From Frankia gtarii (GTDB taxonomy: Bacteria; Actinomycetota; Actinomycetes; Frankiales; Frankiaceae), in the NCBI RefSeq assembly GCF_025403375.1, contig NZ_JAMPTM010000035.1:1-36783 (forward strand): a DNA stretch of 36,783 bases. The letters run 5' to 3'. Under the pieces are notes generated by a model that was not told where the DNA came from, did not search any database, and saw only the letters and a list, made by a program, of their open reading frames with translations. Of this stretch, positions 8,165 through 16,105 are shown piece after piece. Numbering within the stretch: the first letter of the stretch is position 1; each line of letters begins with the position of its first letter. Both the position numbers and the translations under genes were made by a program.

Positions 8165-8713
8165 CTACTCGGGCAGGAGGTCGCGTGGCAGCGGCTGGAT
8201 CCCGTTGCCGCGCAGGACCTGGTCGACGAAGTCGTTCTTGGCGTTGGTGTAGGCGTTGCGGTTGTCGTGGTGCTCGCCGGCGAGGTGCTTCTTCAGATCC
8301 GCATAGTCCTGGCGCAGCCCGGGGTCGGCGCGCAGCGCGTCCCGGAACGCGAGCAGCGCCGTGGCATGGGGGTGGCCGTGCTCGACCACGTGCAGATGGT
8401 GGGTGCGGGCGTCGGGTCGCGGACGCAGGAACCACAGCCGGTAGCGTCGGCATGGATCATCCGGCCAGAACAGCCATCCGTCTGCTTCCAGCGCCGGTAT
8501 CGCGCTGCGGGCCTCGTCGAACGACCGCACGGGGGCGAGAAGGTCGATGACAGGCTTGGCGGGCAGGCCGGCAACCGCGGTGGACCCGATGTGTTCGATC
8601 GTGCCGGCCAACCACGGGGCCAGGACGGTGCGGAGCCGGTCCTGCTGCTCAGCGAACTGGGCGAGCCACGCCGGGTCGTACGTGACAATGTGAACGGTCT
8701 GGTCAGCGGACAT
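8165..8713 (-). CDS. GrpB-like (UPF0157) nucleotidyltransferase-fold protein
   Basis: A 182-aa GrpB/UPF0157 protein. The family fingerprint is clear: VTYDPAWLAQFAEQ at the N-terminus, IEHIGSTAVAGLPAKPVIDL (residues 39-58) with the GS and D..V nucleotidyltransferase-like motif, a central HHLHVVEHG, and YTNAKNDFVDQVL near the C-terminus. Some related proteins are fused to CoaE kinases, but the biochemical role of free-standing copies is unknown. ATG 8713 has GGGAGG 8 bases upstream. It stands alone between a frameshifted membrane-protein gene and a repeat-containing spacer. Confidence 0.93.
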   Translation of the reverse strand: MSADQTVHIVTYDPAWLAQFAEQQDRLRTVLAPWLAGTIEHIGSTAVAGLPAKPVIDLLAPVRSFDEARSAIPALEADGWLFWPDDPCRRYRLWFLRPRPDARTHHLHVVEHGHPHATALLAFRDALRADPGLRQDYADLKKHLAGEHHDNRNAYTNAKNDFVDQVLRGNGIQPLPRDLLPE

Positions 8714-8774
8714 GCGCGTGGCCTCCCGGGGCGTAGTGACTCCAGCTTCCGCCGGCGTTGGCGCGGTGCCATCA

Positions 8775-8814
8775 GGTGGTGGTCGGGTGGTGGTCGGGTG
8801 GTGGTCGGGTGGTA
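8775..8814. repeat. 11-bp tandem repeat, about 3.5 copies
   Basis: GGTGGTGGTCG is repeated head to tail three times, with a partial fourth copy ending GGTGGTAG. It sits in the 241-bp spacer between the GrpB-like gene and the divergent membrane-protein gene, about 60 bp before the GrpB start. Nothing else is evident in that spacer. Confidence 0.9.
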
Positions 8815-8954
8815 GCCGAGGGCGTCGGCGCTGAATTTTCCGACGGATGCGCAGGTTGCCGCGTACGGGCGATTCCAGGGTGCACCCCAGCGGGACGTGG
8901 CTGATGTCGATTCAGTGCATCACGCCGCCGCTGGAGCGCCTCTAGGGTTCGGGT

Positions 8955-9569
8955 ATGTTGCGTGCACATCGTCCTGTTGGTGGCGCTTTGTCGGAGCCGG
9001 AGACCGCCCACGCGTTGCGGATTCGGCATCGCCGAGCCTGGGGGACGGCCGGCATCGGCGTGCTTCTGCTGGCGGTGGCGTTCCCGATAGGCCTGATCGG
9101 TAATGGGGACCAGGCGATCGCGCCGTTCGCGTTCGGCGCGCTGATGGTTGCCGGCGGCCTGGTCGCGCTCGTCCACGTGGCGCGGATGCGGTTCCTCCTG
9201 GCGCGCAACCCGTGGACGGTGCGGCCGTGCAGGTTCGCAGCGGTGGGCGGCGGCAACGGCCAGCCGACACTGGTCCTGTGGCCACCGGACCCGCCGAGTG
9301 ACTCCGAACAGGTCGGGCCGGCCGCCGTCGAGCCGCGCGGGCCGTTTGAGGCCGTGGTGTCCCCGGTGTCGGTCATCTGGCGGTGGGGCGCGCTCGAAGC
9401 CTGCGATGGTGCGACGGTCTGGTTCGTCGGAAGCCGGCGCTGGGGCGGGGTGGTAGCCGTGCCCGGCACGATGGAACTCTTCTGGGTGCGCCCCCTGCGC
9501 ATCCCGCCGCTGCGGTGGTTCCTGGCGCGTCGCGTTCTCGACGCGGGCGGTCCGCGGGACCGGCGGTAG
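8955..9569 (+). CDS. Hypothetical protein with two membrane helices
   Basis: A 204-aa protein with no recognised domain. Two transmembrane segments lie at about residues 30-50 (GTAGIGVLLLAVAFPIGLIG) and 56-76 (IAPFAFGALMVAGGLVALVH), a hairpin near the N-terminus. A soluble C-terminal domain of about 125 residues follows (RNPWTVRPCRF, then PTLVLWPPD, AVVSPVSVIW, GATVWFVGSRRWGGVVAVP). Its alternating hydrophobic pattern suggests a small beta-barrel, like the RNPW domains of other actinobacterial membrane proteins. High third-position GC supports coding. ATG 8955 gives a natural N-terminus; the ribosome site is weak (GGGTTCGGG). Function unknown. Confidence 0.75.
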   Translation: MLRAHRPVGGALSEPETAHALRIRHRRAWGTAGIGVLLLAVAFPIGLIGNGDQAIAPFAFGALMVAGGLVALVHVARMRFLLARNPWTVRPCRFAAVGGGNGQPTLVLWPPDPPSDSEQVGPAAVEPRGPFEAVVSPVSVIWRWGALEACDGATVWFVGSRRWGGVVAVPGTMELFWVRPLRIPPLRWFLARRVLDAGGPRDRR

Positions 9570-10150
9570 CAGATCATGGGGCCGAGGGTGTCCGGCGTCG
9601 ACTGGGCTCAGGTCGAGCCGGGTGGTGACCCTGGCCGTCCGGTCCGAGGCTCATGTGCACACGAGTGCAGACATCAGCGCAGACATCTTCGGACGTCGAC
9701 ATCGGCGATCTTGTCGACAGGCGATCGTTGTTCCGCGCTCAGGCCGGAGATCGTTCCCGTCGCCTCCCCGGGCGCCCTCGCCCCGACGGCACCGAGCCCG
9801 TTCGCGGTCCACGCCGCCGCATGGCTACCCCGTTCGCCAGCCGCCTCGCCGACTGACAAGAAAATCCCCGCATGGACGGCGACATCCTGCGGATATCTAA
9901 TTTTCCGAGCATTTCGGGGCTGCGGAGCGGTGGTGCCGGGAGCCCCATCGGAGCAAACGCCGCGGCCAACACCCCCACCAGAAGGACATGTCGTACCAGG
10001 AAGCCGCCTATTTCTTACATTCACAGCAAACCCGGTGGAGCCGAGCGGACCCTGTTTCAAACCCAACGTCGCAATAAATTTCATGGCGGGTTAAACCATT
10101 TTTTTTGGAAGGCGGTCGGGAACAACATCACGACAACGAAAGGAGAGGCA
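9570..10150. other. 580-bp spacer of lower GC, upstream of a secreted-peptide gene
   Basis: I see no convincing gene. The first part has short repeats around GCAGACATC (two copies near 9665-9690) and GTCGAC-rich sequence. The second half (9880-10140) is AT-richer than anything nearby, with a run of eight T near 10101 and TTAAACC. That fits a promoter and leader for the gene at 10151. A 136-codon minus-strand frame (9674-10084) has no recognisable domain and unconvincing composition. Confidence 0.5.
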
Positions 10151-10330
10151 GTGGCTCTTGTGAGGAAAGTGTTGAGTCTTGGAGTAATGGTATTCGCAGT
10201 TTTCGCGATCATCCTGGCAAATACTGCGGCGCAGGCCCAGCCGCCCGGCGCTCCAGAAGGCGGCGGCCAGCAGGGCGGTGGCTGGAATAGCGGTCGGCAG
10301 AGCGGCGGCTGGAACGGCGGCTGGCGTTAG
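10151..10330 (+). CDS. Small secreted Gly/Trp-rich peptide
   Basis: A 59-aa precursor. A basic start (MALVRKV) and a 17-residue hydrophobic core are followed by an AxA-type signal peptidase site (NTAAQA, cut before QPPG, near residue 29). The mature part of about 30 residues is rich in Gly, Gln and Trp with recurring GGGWN, GGWN and GGWR units and no Cys. The GTG start is supported by AAAGGAGAGG 3-4 bases upstream, and the leader is AT-rich, suggesting strong expression. No family is recognised; it could be a cell-surface, adhesive or signalling peptide. It stands alone; the next gene converges from the right. Confidence 0.72.
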   Translation: MALVRKVLSLGVMVFAVFAIILANTAAQAQPPGAPEGGGQQGGGWNSGRQSGGWNGGWR

Positions 10331-10566
10331 GGCGGCTCACTGCCGTCGGTATCGCTATCGCTGTCACCGTTGGTGAAGCAAGGCGGTGGGGGCCGCGTCC
10401 GTGACGGTATGCAACCGGGGCACATGTGTGATGATTACCCCTGTCCGTCACCTCACTCGATCGCCGGGGGAAGGCGCCGGGTTTGGGCACCGGTGGTCCC
10501 GGACGGAGTCGGGGCTCGCCCCGCCGCGTTGGCCGGTCGCCGGCGGTGACCGGTGTGGGGCTGCTG

Positions 10567-11847
10567 TCAGTGGCGGATGGTGCTGGCGAGCAGGCCGGTG
10601 AGGGCGAGCAGCATCCAGGCGGTGAGGTAGCCGAACGCGATCGTGGGTGAGGCGACGGTCCAGAGGATTCCGGCGACGAGGCTGGCGGCGAGGTTGCCGA
10701 GGGACTGGACGGTGGCGAGCAGGCCGAATGCGGAGCCGCGTAGCTCGGTGGGGGCGAGGGCGGCGACGGCGGTGTGCTGGGCGGTCTCGACGGCACCGAT
10801 CCCGATACCGGCGAGCAGGAACGGGACGGCGAGCAGCAGCACCGCGGTGGCGTGGGTGGCGAGCAGCGCGTAGGCGGCGGTGAAGGCGGTGACCCCGGCG
10901 GTGAGGATGACCACGGGTCCGCGGCTGCCGAGTCGGTCGGCGAGGGTGCCGGCGGGGATCGAGGCCGCGGTGGCGGCGATGTTGTAGGCGACGTAGAGGC
11001 CCAGGGCCAGGGTGGTGGCGCTGTGCTGGCCGTGGGCGGGGGTGAGCAGGTCGGTGGCGCGCAGGATCAACAGCGTGGCGGCGACGTTACCGGTCTCGAA
11101 CGCGGCCACCGCGGCCAGCAGGCGTCCCAGCTCGCCGCGCAGCAGAGGCCGGACCTGCACGCGCAGGACGGCCTTGTCCCGGGCCGCGGGGCGGGTGGTG
11201 TGGCGGATGGCGTAGACGATGGCGGCGGCGGCGAGCAGCCCGGGGATCACCGACAGGCTGATGGCCCAGGTGACGTCAAGCCAGGCGACGAGGCCGAGGG
11301 CGAGCAGCGGGCCGACGATGGCGCCGAGGTTGTCCATCATCCGTTCGAAGCCGTAGGCCCGTCCGTAGGCGTGGGCGGGGACGATGTCGGCGAGCAGGGC
11401 GTTGCGGGCGGGAACGCGCAGGCCACGGGCGGTCCAGGCGGCGGCGCGCAGGAGCCCGACCTGCCAGACGGCGGTGGTGGCGGCGGTCGCGGCGCCGAGG
11501 ACGGCGGTGGTGGTGTAGCCGCCGACCGCGATCCGCCGACGCCGGGCGGGGTCGTCGGCGAGGGCGCCGCCGGTGAACCGGCCGGCGCCGGCGAGGGCGT
11601 CGGAGATTCCCTCGATCGCCCCGAGCGCCATTGCGGACGCGCCGAGTGTGCTGGTCAGCAGGGAGGGCAGCAGCGCGGTGGGGATCTCGTGGCCCACATC
11701 GGCGAGGAAACTCGCGGTGCCGATGCCCCGCACCCCGGGCGAGAACCAGTCCTCGCCGCCGACCTCGCGGCTCTCGCCGCCCTCGCCGCCGGTGAGGTCC
11801 GGCTCGGTGGACGAACTATCCGTCGGTGCGCTGGTCACCAGGCCCAT
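10567..11847 (-). CDS. MFS transporter
   Basis: A 426-aa major facilitator superfamily permease. After a hydrophilic, acidic N-terminal tail of about 40 residues come some ten to twelve hydrophobic helices. The loop motif GTLADRLGSRGPV in the second half and GGALADDPARRRRIAVGG in the first are the two MFS motif-A positions (after helices 2 and 8). DNLGAIVGPLLAL is a motif-C-like segment. It probably exports a drug or metabolite by proton exchange. ATG 11847 is chosen over the TTG 15 codons upstream, but no clear ribosome site marks either. It lies 129 bp downstream of a TetR gene on the same strand and may be controlled by it; the substrate cannot be read from sequence. Confidence 0.9.
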   Translation of the reverse strand: MGLVTSAPTDSSSTEPDLTGGEGGESREVGGEDWFSPGVRGIGTASFLADVGHEIPTALLPSLLTSTLGASAMALGAIEGISDALAGAGRFTGGALADDPARRRRIAVGGYTTTAVLGAATAATTAVWQVGLLRAAAWTARGLRVPARNALLADIVPAHAYGRAYGFERMMDNLGAIVGPLLALGLVAWLDVTWAISLSVIPGLLAAAAIVYAIRHTTRPAARDKAVLRVQVRPLLRGELGRLLAAVAAFETGNVAATLLILRATDLLTPAHGQHSATTLALGLYVAYNIAATAASIPAGTLADRLGSRGPVVILTAGVTAFTAAYALLATHATAVLLLAVPFLLAGIGIGAVETAQHTAVAALAPTELRGSAFGLLATVQSLGNLAASLVAGILWTVASPTIAFGYLTAWMLLALTGLLASTIRH

Positions 11848-11976
11848 CGTCGGGCAATCGGGTTGGCTTCGCAGCGAAATCCGACGAGCCAAGTGTGACC
11901 GTCGACTCGGGGTCGGGGCGGAGGCATCTTTGTGGCGCTCCCGACCCGTCGGCGAGGCAGCCGGCGCCCGTTGCCG

Positions 11977-12561
11977 TCACGCGCGCAGGCCGGCGGTGAT
12001 CAGGGCGAGCAGGCGGGCGAGCAGGGCGGCGTCGTCGGGGGCCTGTTCGCTGGCCCAGGCGGCGGCGTTGACGAGGGTCAGCAGGTCGGCGATGTCGACG
12101 TGGGCGGGGGCGCTGCCGTGATGGTGGGCGCGGTCGAGCAGGGCCACCCCGGCGGCGCGGATCGCATCGTGGCAGGCGGCCAGCGCGCCGGCGGTGCGCC
12201 GGTCGCGGAGGGCGGCCATCTGGGTGGCGACCAGTCCACGCATCGCGGTGGCGTGCACGGCGACGGCGTGTAGCCAGACGGCGAGTGCCTCGTCGGGATC
12301 GGGATGGGTCATCAGGTCGCGTCCGGTGGCGCACAGCGCGTCGACGTCGTCACCGATGAGTGCGGCCAGCAGGGCCGCCAGCGTGGGGAAGTGCCGGTAG
12401 AGCGTGCCGGCTCCGACACCCGCCCGTTGGGCGATCTTGTTCAGGGAGGCGTGGGTGCCCTGTTCGGTGAACTCGGCCCTGGCCGCGGCGAGCAGCTGGT
12501 CGCGGTTGTCGCGGGCATCGGCGCGCAGGCGCCGCGGCGGGCGGCCCCCGGCCGTCGTCAT
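11977..12561 (-). CDS. TetR family transcriptional regulator
   Basis: A 194-aa TetR/AcrR regulator. The DNA-binding domain is residues 10-65: ARDNRDQLLAAARAEF, then LNKIAQRAGVGAGTLYRHFP as the helix-turn-helix. The Ala/His-rich ligand-binding C-terminal domain resembles the SbtR-type TetR_C. ATG 12561 has AGGGGGCGAG upstream; the longer open frame beyond it would run into the facing gene. It is divergent from an LLM oxidoreductase, and two identical dyads lie between them, so it most likely represses both directions until a ligand binds. The MFS gene downstream on the same strand may belong to this unit. Confidence 0.93.
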   Translation of the reverse strand: MTTAGGRPPRRLRADARDNRDQLLAAARAEFTEQGTHASLNKIAQRAGVGAGTLYRHFPTLAALLAALIGDDVDALCATGRDLMTHPDPDEALAVWLHAVAVHATAMRGLVATQMAALRDRRTAGALAACHDAIRAAGVALLDRAHHHGSAPAHVDIADLLTLVNAAAWASEQAPDDAALLARLLALITAGLRA

Positions 12562-12590
12562 CGCGATCTCGCCCCCTGACGTTGTTAAGC

Positions 12591-12638
12591 GGAGAGGTTC
12601 TCCATATCCTAGCCTCGACATAAGCGGAGAATCTCTCC
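12591..12638. promoter_or_regulatory. Paired TetR operators
   Basis: Two copies of the dyad GGAGA-N3-TCTCC, at 12591-12603 (spacer GGT) and 12626-12638 (spacer ATC), each preceded by AAGC. They lie 35 bp centre to centre in the spacer between the TetR gene and the divergent oxidoreductase gene. Placement and symmetry fit two TetR dimer sites controlling both promoters. Confidence 0.75.
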
Positions 12639-12700
12639 ACTCCGGCGGGCCGGGGGCCAGCGGGTCCCGCGGCGGGCAACTCCTCGAAGCAAGGACACAG

Positions 12701-13627
12701 ATGGACATCGGAATCGCTGTGGGTGACGTGCGGGGGCCGGCGACCCTGGCGGAGGTCATCGGTCAGGTCCAGACCGCCGCCGACGCGGGCTTCACCACCG
12801 CCTGGTCGGCGCAGGCCCTCGGCTGGGACGCGCTGACCGTCCTGGCCGTCGCCGGTGCGCAGGTGCCGGGCATCGGCGTGGGCACGGCGGTGGTGCCGGT
12901 GGCCCAACGCCACCCCCTGGTGCTGGCGAGCCAGGCGCTCAGCGTGCAGGCGGCGGTCGGCGACCGGTTCACCCTCGGGATCGGCGCCGGCATCGCCATG
13001 ATGGTCCAGTCCATGTTCGGCCTGCCCGCCGACCGGCCCGCCCGGCGCATGCGCGAGTACCTGTCGGTGTTGCGTCCCCTGCTGCGGGGACAGACCGTCA
13101 CCCACCACGGCGAGACGCTCACCGCGGTGGGAGCGGTGGACGTGGCGGGCGTGAAGCCGCCACCGGTGCTGCTCGCCGCCCTCGCCCCGGCGATGCTGCG
13201 CGTGGCCGGGCAGTGCGCGGAGGGCACCATCACCTGGATGACCGGCCCCAGGACACTCGCCGACCACATCGTCCCCACGATCACCGCCGCCGCGGCGGGC
13301 GGGCGGGCCACGCCACGGGTCGTCGCCGGGTTCCTGGTGTGCGTGACGAACGACGAGGCCGCCGCCCGGGAACGGGTCGCGGGTCGGTTCGCCCTCGCCG
13401 GCCAGATGCCGGAATACCGGGCGATGCTCGACCGCGAGGGCGCCGCCGGGCCCGGCGATGTCGCCGTCGTCGGCGACGAGGACAGCGTCGCCCGGCAGCT
13501 GCGCCGACTCGCCGACGCCGGTGTCACCGACCTGCTCGCCTCCCCCGTGGGCAGCACCGACGAGCAGGCCCGCACCACCGCCGTCCTCGCCGAGCTCGCC
13601 CGCTGCACCCACATCCCGGCGAGGTGA
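12701..13627 (+). CDS. LLM class F420-dependent oxidoreductase
   Basis: A 308-aa TIM-barrel protein of the luciferase-like monooxygenase superfamily, most like the F420-dependent branch (MDIGIAVGDV start, GFTTAWSAQALGWDALT, then GIGVGTAVVPVAQRHPLVLA, and RFTLGIGAG near residue 88). Such enzymes transfer hydride between F420H2 and a ketone, alcohol or similar substrate in the cytoplasm. ATG 12701 lies after CAAGGACACAG. The gene is divergent from a TetR regulator and shares its operators, suggesting substrate-induced expression, perhaps together with the MFS exporter. The substrate is unknown. Confidence 0.92.
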   Translation: MDIGIAVGDVRGPATLAEVIGQVQTAADAGFTTAWSAQALGWDALTVLAVAGAQVPGIGVGTAVVPVAQRHPLVLASQALSVQAAVGDRFTLGIGAGIAMMVQSMFGLPADRPARRMREYLSVLRPLLRGQTVTHHGETLTAVGAVDVAGVKPPPVLLAALAPAMLRVAGQCAEGTITWMTGPRTLADHIVPTITAAAAGGRATPRVVAGFLVCVTNDEAAARERVAGRFALAGQMPEYRAMLDREGAAGPGDVAVVGDEDSVARQLRRLADAGVTDLLASPVGSTDEQARTTAVLAELARCTHIPAR

Positions 13628-13700
13628 GCACCCGCCGTCCACCGACGCGGACCGCACGACCTGCACCCGGTGCGTACAGACCGCCACCCCTGCTTGTCCG

Positions 13701-13757
13701 CATGGCCATCCCGCATGGCCATCCCGCATGGCCATCCCGCATGGCCATCTCGCATGC
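13701..13757. repeat. 13-bp tandem repeat, about 4.4 copies
   Basis: CATGGCCATCCCG occurs head to tail at 13701, 13714 and 13727, with a one-base variant (CTCG) at 13740 and a partial copy at 13753. Each unit contains the palindrome ATGGCCAT. It lies in the 145-bp convergent spacer between the LLM oxidoreductase and a membrane-protein gene. Confidence 0.92.
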
Positions 13758-13772
13758 TCTCCTGACGGTGCT

Positions 13773-14537
13773 CTACCGGGCGGCTGCCGGTCGGTCCGTC
13801 AGCATTCCGCCAGGATCCGGCGCAGGTGCGGGCCCCGTGCCCGGTGTGCTGATCAGTACGACGTTCTGATCACGCGGCACCTGGGGAACGACGCAGGTCG
13901 CCGCCGTGACCCCGGCCGCCGACACCACCGGCCACGCCAACGCATGCCGGCGCAGGACGATGCGCACGGCGGCCGCCACCTCACCTGGCGGGTGGCACCC
14001 GTCCGCCCCCTCCAGGTTCAGCAGGTCGCGGCGCACAGCGATCATCTGCCGGTCCAGTTCCGTGTAGGGCTCGGCGGTGGGAAGCCCCAACCGGGCGCAC
14101 GCGTCGGCAGCCGGATACACCCAGGCGCCGCCGTGGACCACGCACGCCTGCAGCGGCGGCACGGTGGTCCGGCCCGCAGCCACCTGCCCGGCCTTCCACA
14201 GCTCCGCGCAGAGCGCCGCGGGGCTGTGACCGTCGGCGTTGGCTCCCGTGGTCGTCTCGTCATCCAACCCCGCGGCGCACACGACCTGGCCCACGCGGCT
14301 CACCGGCGTCGAGTCGGCGGTCGCGACCGCGAACGCGGCCGTCGCGGCCGCCGCGACGGCGAGACCGGCCAGCACCAGCGGCGTCCCGCGACGCCCGCGG
14401 TGCGGGGACGTCCCGGCACGGGCGAGGACGGCGCCTGCGCTCAGCGTCGACGCCCGCACCCCGGCCAGCACCGGATCCGCCTCCCGAACGAGGCGATCAA
14501 CCTCAAGGTCGGCCGCGTTCTCCCCACGACGCGTCAT
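13773..14537 (-). CDS. Membrane protein, probable ECF sigma partner
   Basis: A 254-aa protein: about 50 cytoplasmic residues, one transmembrane helix (PLVLAGLAVAAAATAAFAVA, near 47-66) and an exported domain of about 185 residues. That domain holds several spaced cysteines (QVVCAAG, ALCAELW, LQACVVHGG, ADACARLG, ADGCHPP, AATCVVP) that could form disulfides. ATG 14537 overlaps the sigma factor stop by four bases (ATGA), giving translational coupling. By position it should tether or regulate the sigma factor in response to an envelope signal; no zinc-binding anti-sigma motif is seen, so the role is inferred. A longer frame upstream is within the sigma gene and is rejected. Confidence 0.78.
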   Translation of the reverse strand: MTRRGENAADLEVDRLVREADPVLAGVRASTLSAGAVLARAGTSPHRGRRGTPLVLAGLAVAAAATAAFAVATADSTPVSRVGQVVCAAGLDDETTTGANADGHSPAALCAELWKAGQVAAGRTTVPPLQACVVHGGAWVYPAADACARLGLPTAEPYTELDRQMIAVRRDLLNLEGADGCHPPGEVAAAVRIVLRRHALAWPVVSAAGVTAATCVVPQVPRDQNVVLISTPGTGPAPAPDPGGMLTDRPAAAR

Positions 14538-15112
14538 CGTTCGGCTCCCTGCCGTCGGTGTCCTTCGACCACGCCTCCGAACCCCTGAGCTCTCTCGACA
14601 CCGACGACGGCGTGGTCGAGCTGCGTTCTCAACCGGACGCGCGCACGATGCAGCCGCACCCCGACCGCCCCCACCGAGCAGCCGAGGACCGCCGCCGCCT
14701 GCGCATGGGTCAGCTCGTCCCACACGACGAGCATCAGCACCTCACGATCACGTTCCCGCAGGGCCGCCATCGCGGCCCGGACCGTCAGGACCCGCTGAGA
14801 CACCTCGCCGTCGCCGCCGAGGTCGCGGGGCTGCATCGCCAGACGGACCCGCAGCGCCTCCCAGCGTCTCCTCGACCGGCGGCGGTTCGCCACCGCGCCC
14901 CGCGCCATCCCCAGCACCCAGCTCAGCTCGTCGTGCGACGGTCGGTGCGCGCATCGACGCCACACCGCGACGAACGCCTCGGCGACGACATCGTCGACGT
15001 CGTCGGCAGGAACCCGGCGCGCCGCGTACGCGCGGACCGCGTCGTGATGCGCGTCGAACAGGGCACGGAACGTCAGCTGATCCGCATCCCCGCGTCGGAT
15101 GGCACGTGACAT
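14534..15112 (-). CDS. ECF-type RNA polymerase sigma factor
   Basis: A 192-aa ECF sigma factor. Region 2 is residues 15-75 (LFDAHHDAVRAYAARRVPA, DVVAEAFVAVWRR); region 4 is about 115-170, with ELTHAQAAAVLGCSVGAVGV followed by RLHRARVRLRTQL. ATG 15112 is chosen because it gives the usual ECF N-terminus; the frame extends 30 codons upstream without family similarity. The downstream membrane-protein gene overlaps by four bases. This is the second sigma/membrane-partner pair in the window, and the two sigma proteins are clearly different sequences rather than a recent duplication. Confidence 0.92.
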   Translation of the reverse strand: MSRAIRRGDADQLTFRALFDAHHDAVRAYAARRVPADDVDDVVAEAFVAVWRRCAHRPSHDELSWVLGMARGAVANRRRSRRRWEALRVRLAMQPRDLGGDGEVSQRVLTVRAAMAALRERDREVLMLVVWDELTHAQAAAVLGCSVGAVGVRLHRARVRLRTQLDHAVVGVERAQGFGGVVEGHRRQGAER

Positions 15113-15273
15113 CGAGATCCCAAGGGTCGGTGGGCTGTTCTCGCTGTATTGGTCCGCCAACGACCGAGACCTTTCACTATGGGGTCGTAGACACGACGCC
15201 ACCGCGAACGCAACGCCACCGGATGGCGCCGGCTGCCGGCGATACGCGTGGAGACGGACAGGGGTGCTTTGCG

Positions 15274-16068
15274 GTGGGGGATGCCGAGCAGCGGCCGTTT
15301 CGGGTCCGGTTCGGGTGGGGCGGTGAGGACCTGGCTGTGCTCGCGCCGGTCAGCGACACCGTCGTGATCGTCGACGTGCTGCGGTTCACCACCGCGGTCA
15401 GCGTCGCCGCCACCCGCGGCGCGCAGGTACTGCCGTTCCGCTGGCACGACGCCACCGCCGCCGCGCGGTTCGCCGCACGGCACGGGGCGGTTCTCGCCGG
15501 CCGGCGCGCCGATCCGAGCACGCCCTGGTCGCTGTCGCCCACCGACCTCGCCGCCATCCCTGCCGGCACCCGGCTCGTGCTGCCCTCACCCAACGGCGCC
15601 ACCCTGTCGGCCGTGGCGGCCGACTTCGGCGCGACCCTGATCGCCGGCTGCCTGCGTAACGCCGCCACGGTGGGCACGCTGCTCGCCGGCGAGGTCGCCG
15701 CCGGCCGGGCCGTCGCGGTGATCGCCGCGGGGGAGCGGTGGCCCGACCCGTCGGGACGCGCGCACGCCGGTCCGCTGCGCCCTGCTGTCGAGGACCTCCT
15801 CGGCGCTGGCGCGATCATCGCCCGTGCCGTCGACGCCGGCGCCCTGCCTCGGGCGCAGATCTCCCCGGAGGCCCGCACCGCGGCGGCCGCCTTCCGCGCG
15901 GCCGAACCCGACCTGCACGACGACCTGCGCGCATCGGTCTCCGGGCGGGAGCTGCTGGACCTGGGCTGGGATGACGACGTCGCCGCCGCCGCCCAGCTCG
16001 ACGCCGACGCGGTCGTGCCCGTGCTGCACGGCGGCGCGTTCACCGCTCTACGCCCCCGAGTCGGTTGA
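15274..16068 (+). CDS. 2-phosphosulfolactate phosphatase (ComB) family protein
   Basis: A 264-aa protein of the ComB family. The reference enzyme hydrolyses (2R)-phosphosulfolactate to sulfolactate in coenzyme M synthesis. Actinobacteria do not make coenzyme M, so the true substrate here is open. Family motifs: VRFGWGG, then VVIVDVLRFTTAVSVAATRG (residues 28-47), LPSPNGATLS, GCLRNAATVG, and the acidic stretch SGRAHAGPLRPAVEDLLGAG. GTG 15274 with AGGGGTG upstream fits the family start; ATG 15223 would add 17 residues. It is followed 37 bp later by a MerR regulator on the same strand, possibly one operon. It is divergent from the ECF sigma gene. Confidence 0.87.
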   Translation: MGDAEQRPFRVRFGWGGEDLAVLAPVSDTVVIVDVLRFTTAVSVAATRGAQVLPFRWHDATAAARFAARHGAVLAGRRADPSTPWSLSPTDLAAIPAGTRLVLPSPNGATLSAVAADFGATLIAGCLRNAATVGTLLAGEVAAGRAVAVIAAGERWPDPSGRAHAGPLRPAVEDLLGAGAIIARAVDAGALPRAQISPEARTAAAAFRAAEPDLHDDLRASVSGRELLDLGWDDDVAAAAQLDADAVVPVLHGGAFTALRPRVG

Positions 16069-16105
16069 CCGTGACACCGTGGCAGGTCGTAGACCGGTAG
16101 GCACC

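Noticed and set aside
9674-10084. A 136-codon minus-strand gene
   Set aside because: No domain, weak codon bias and no ribosome site; it covers what looks like the promoter of the small secreted-peptide gene.
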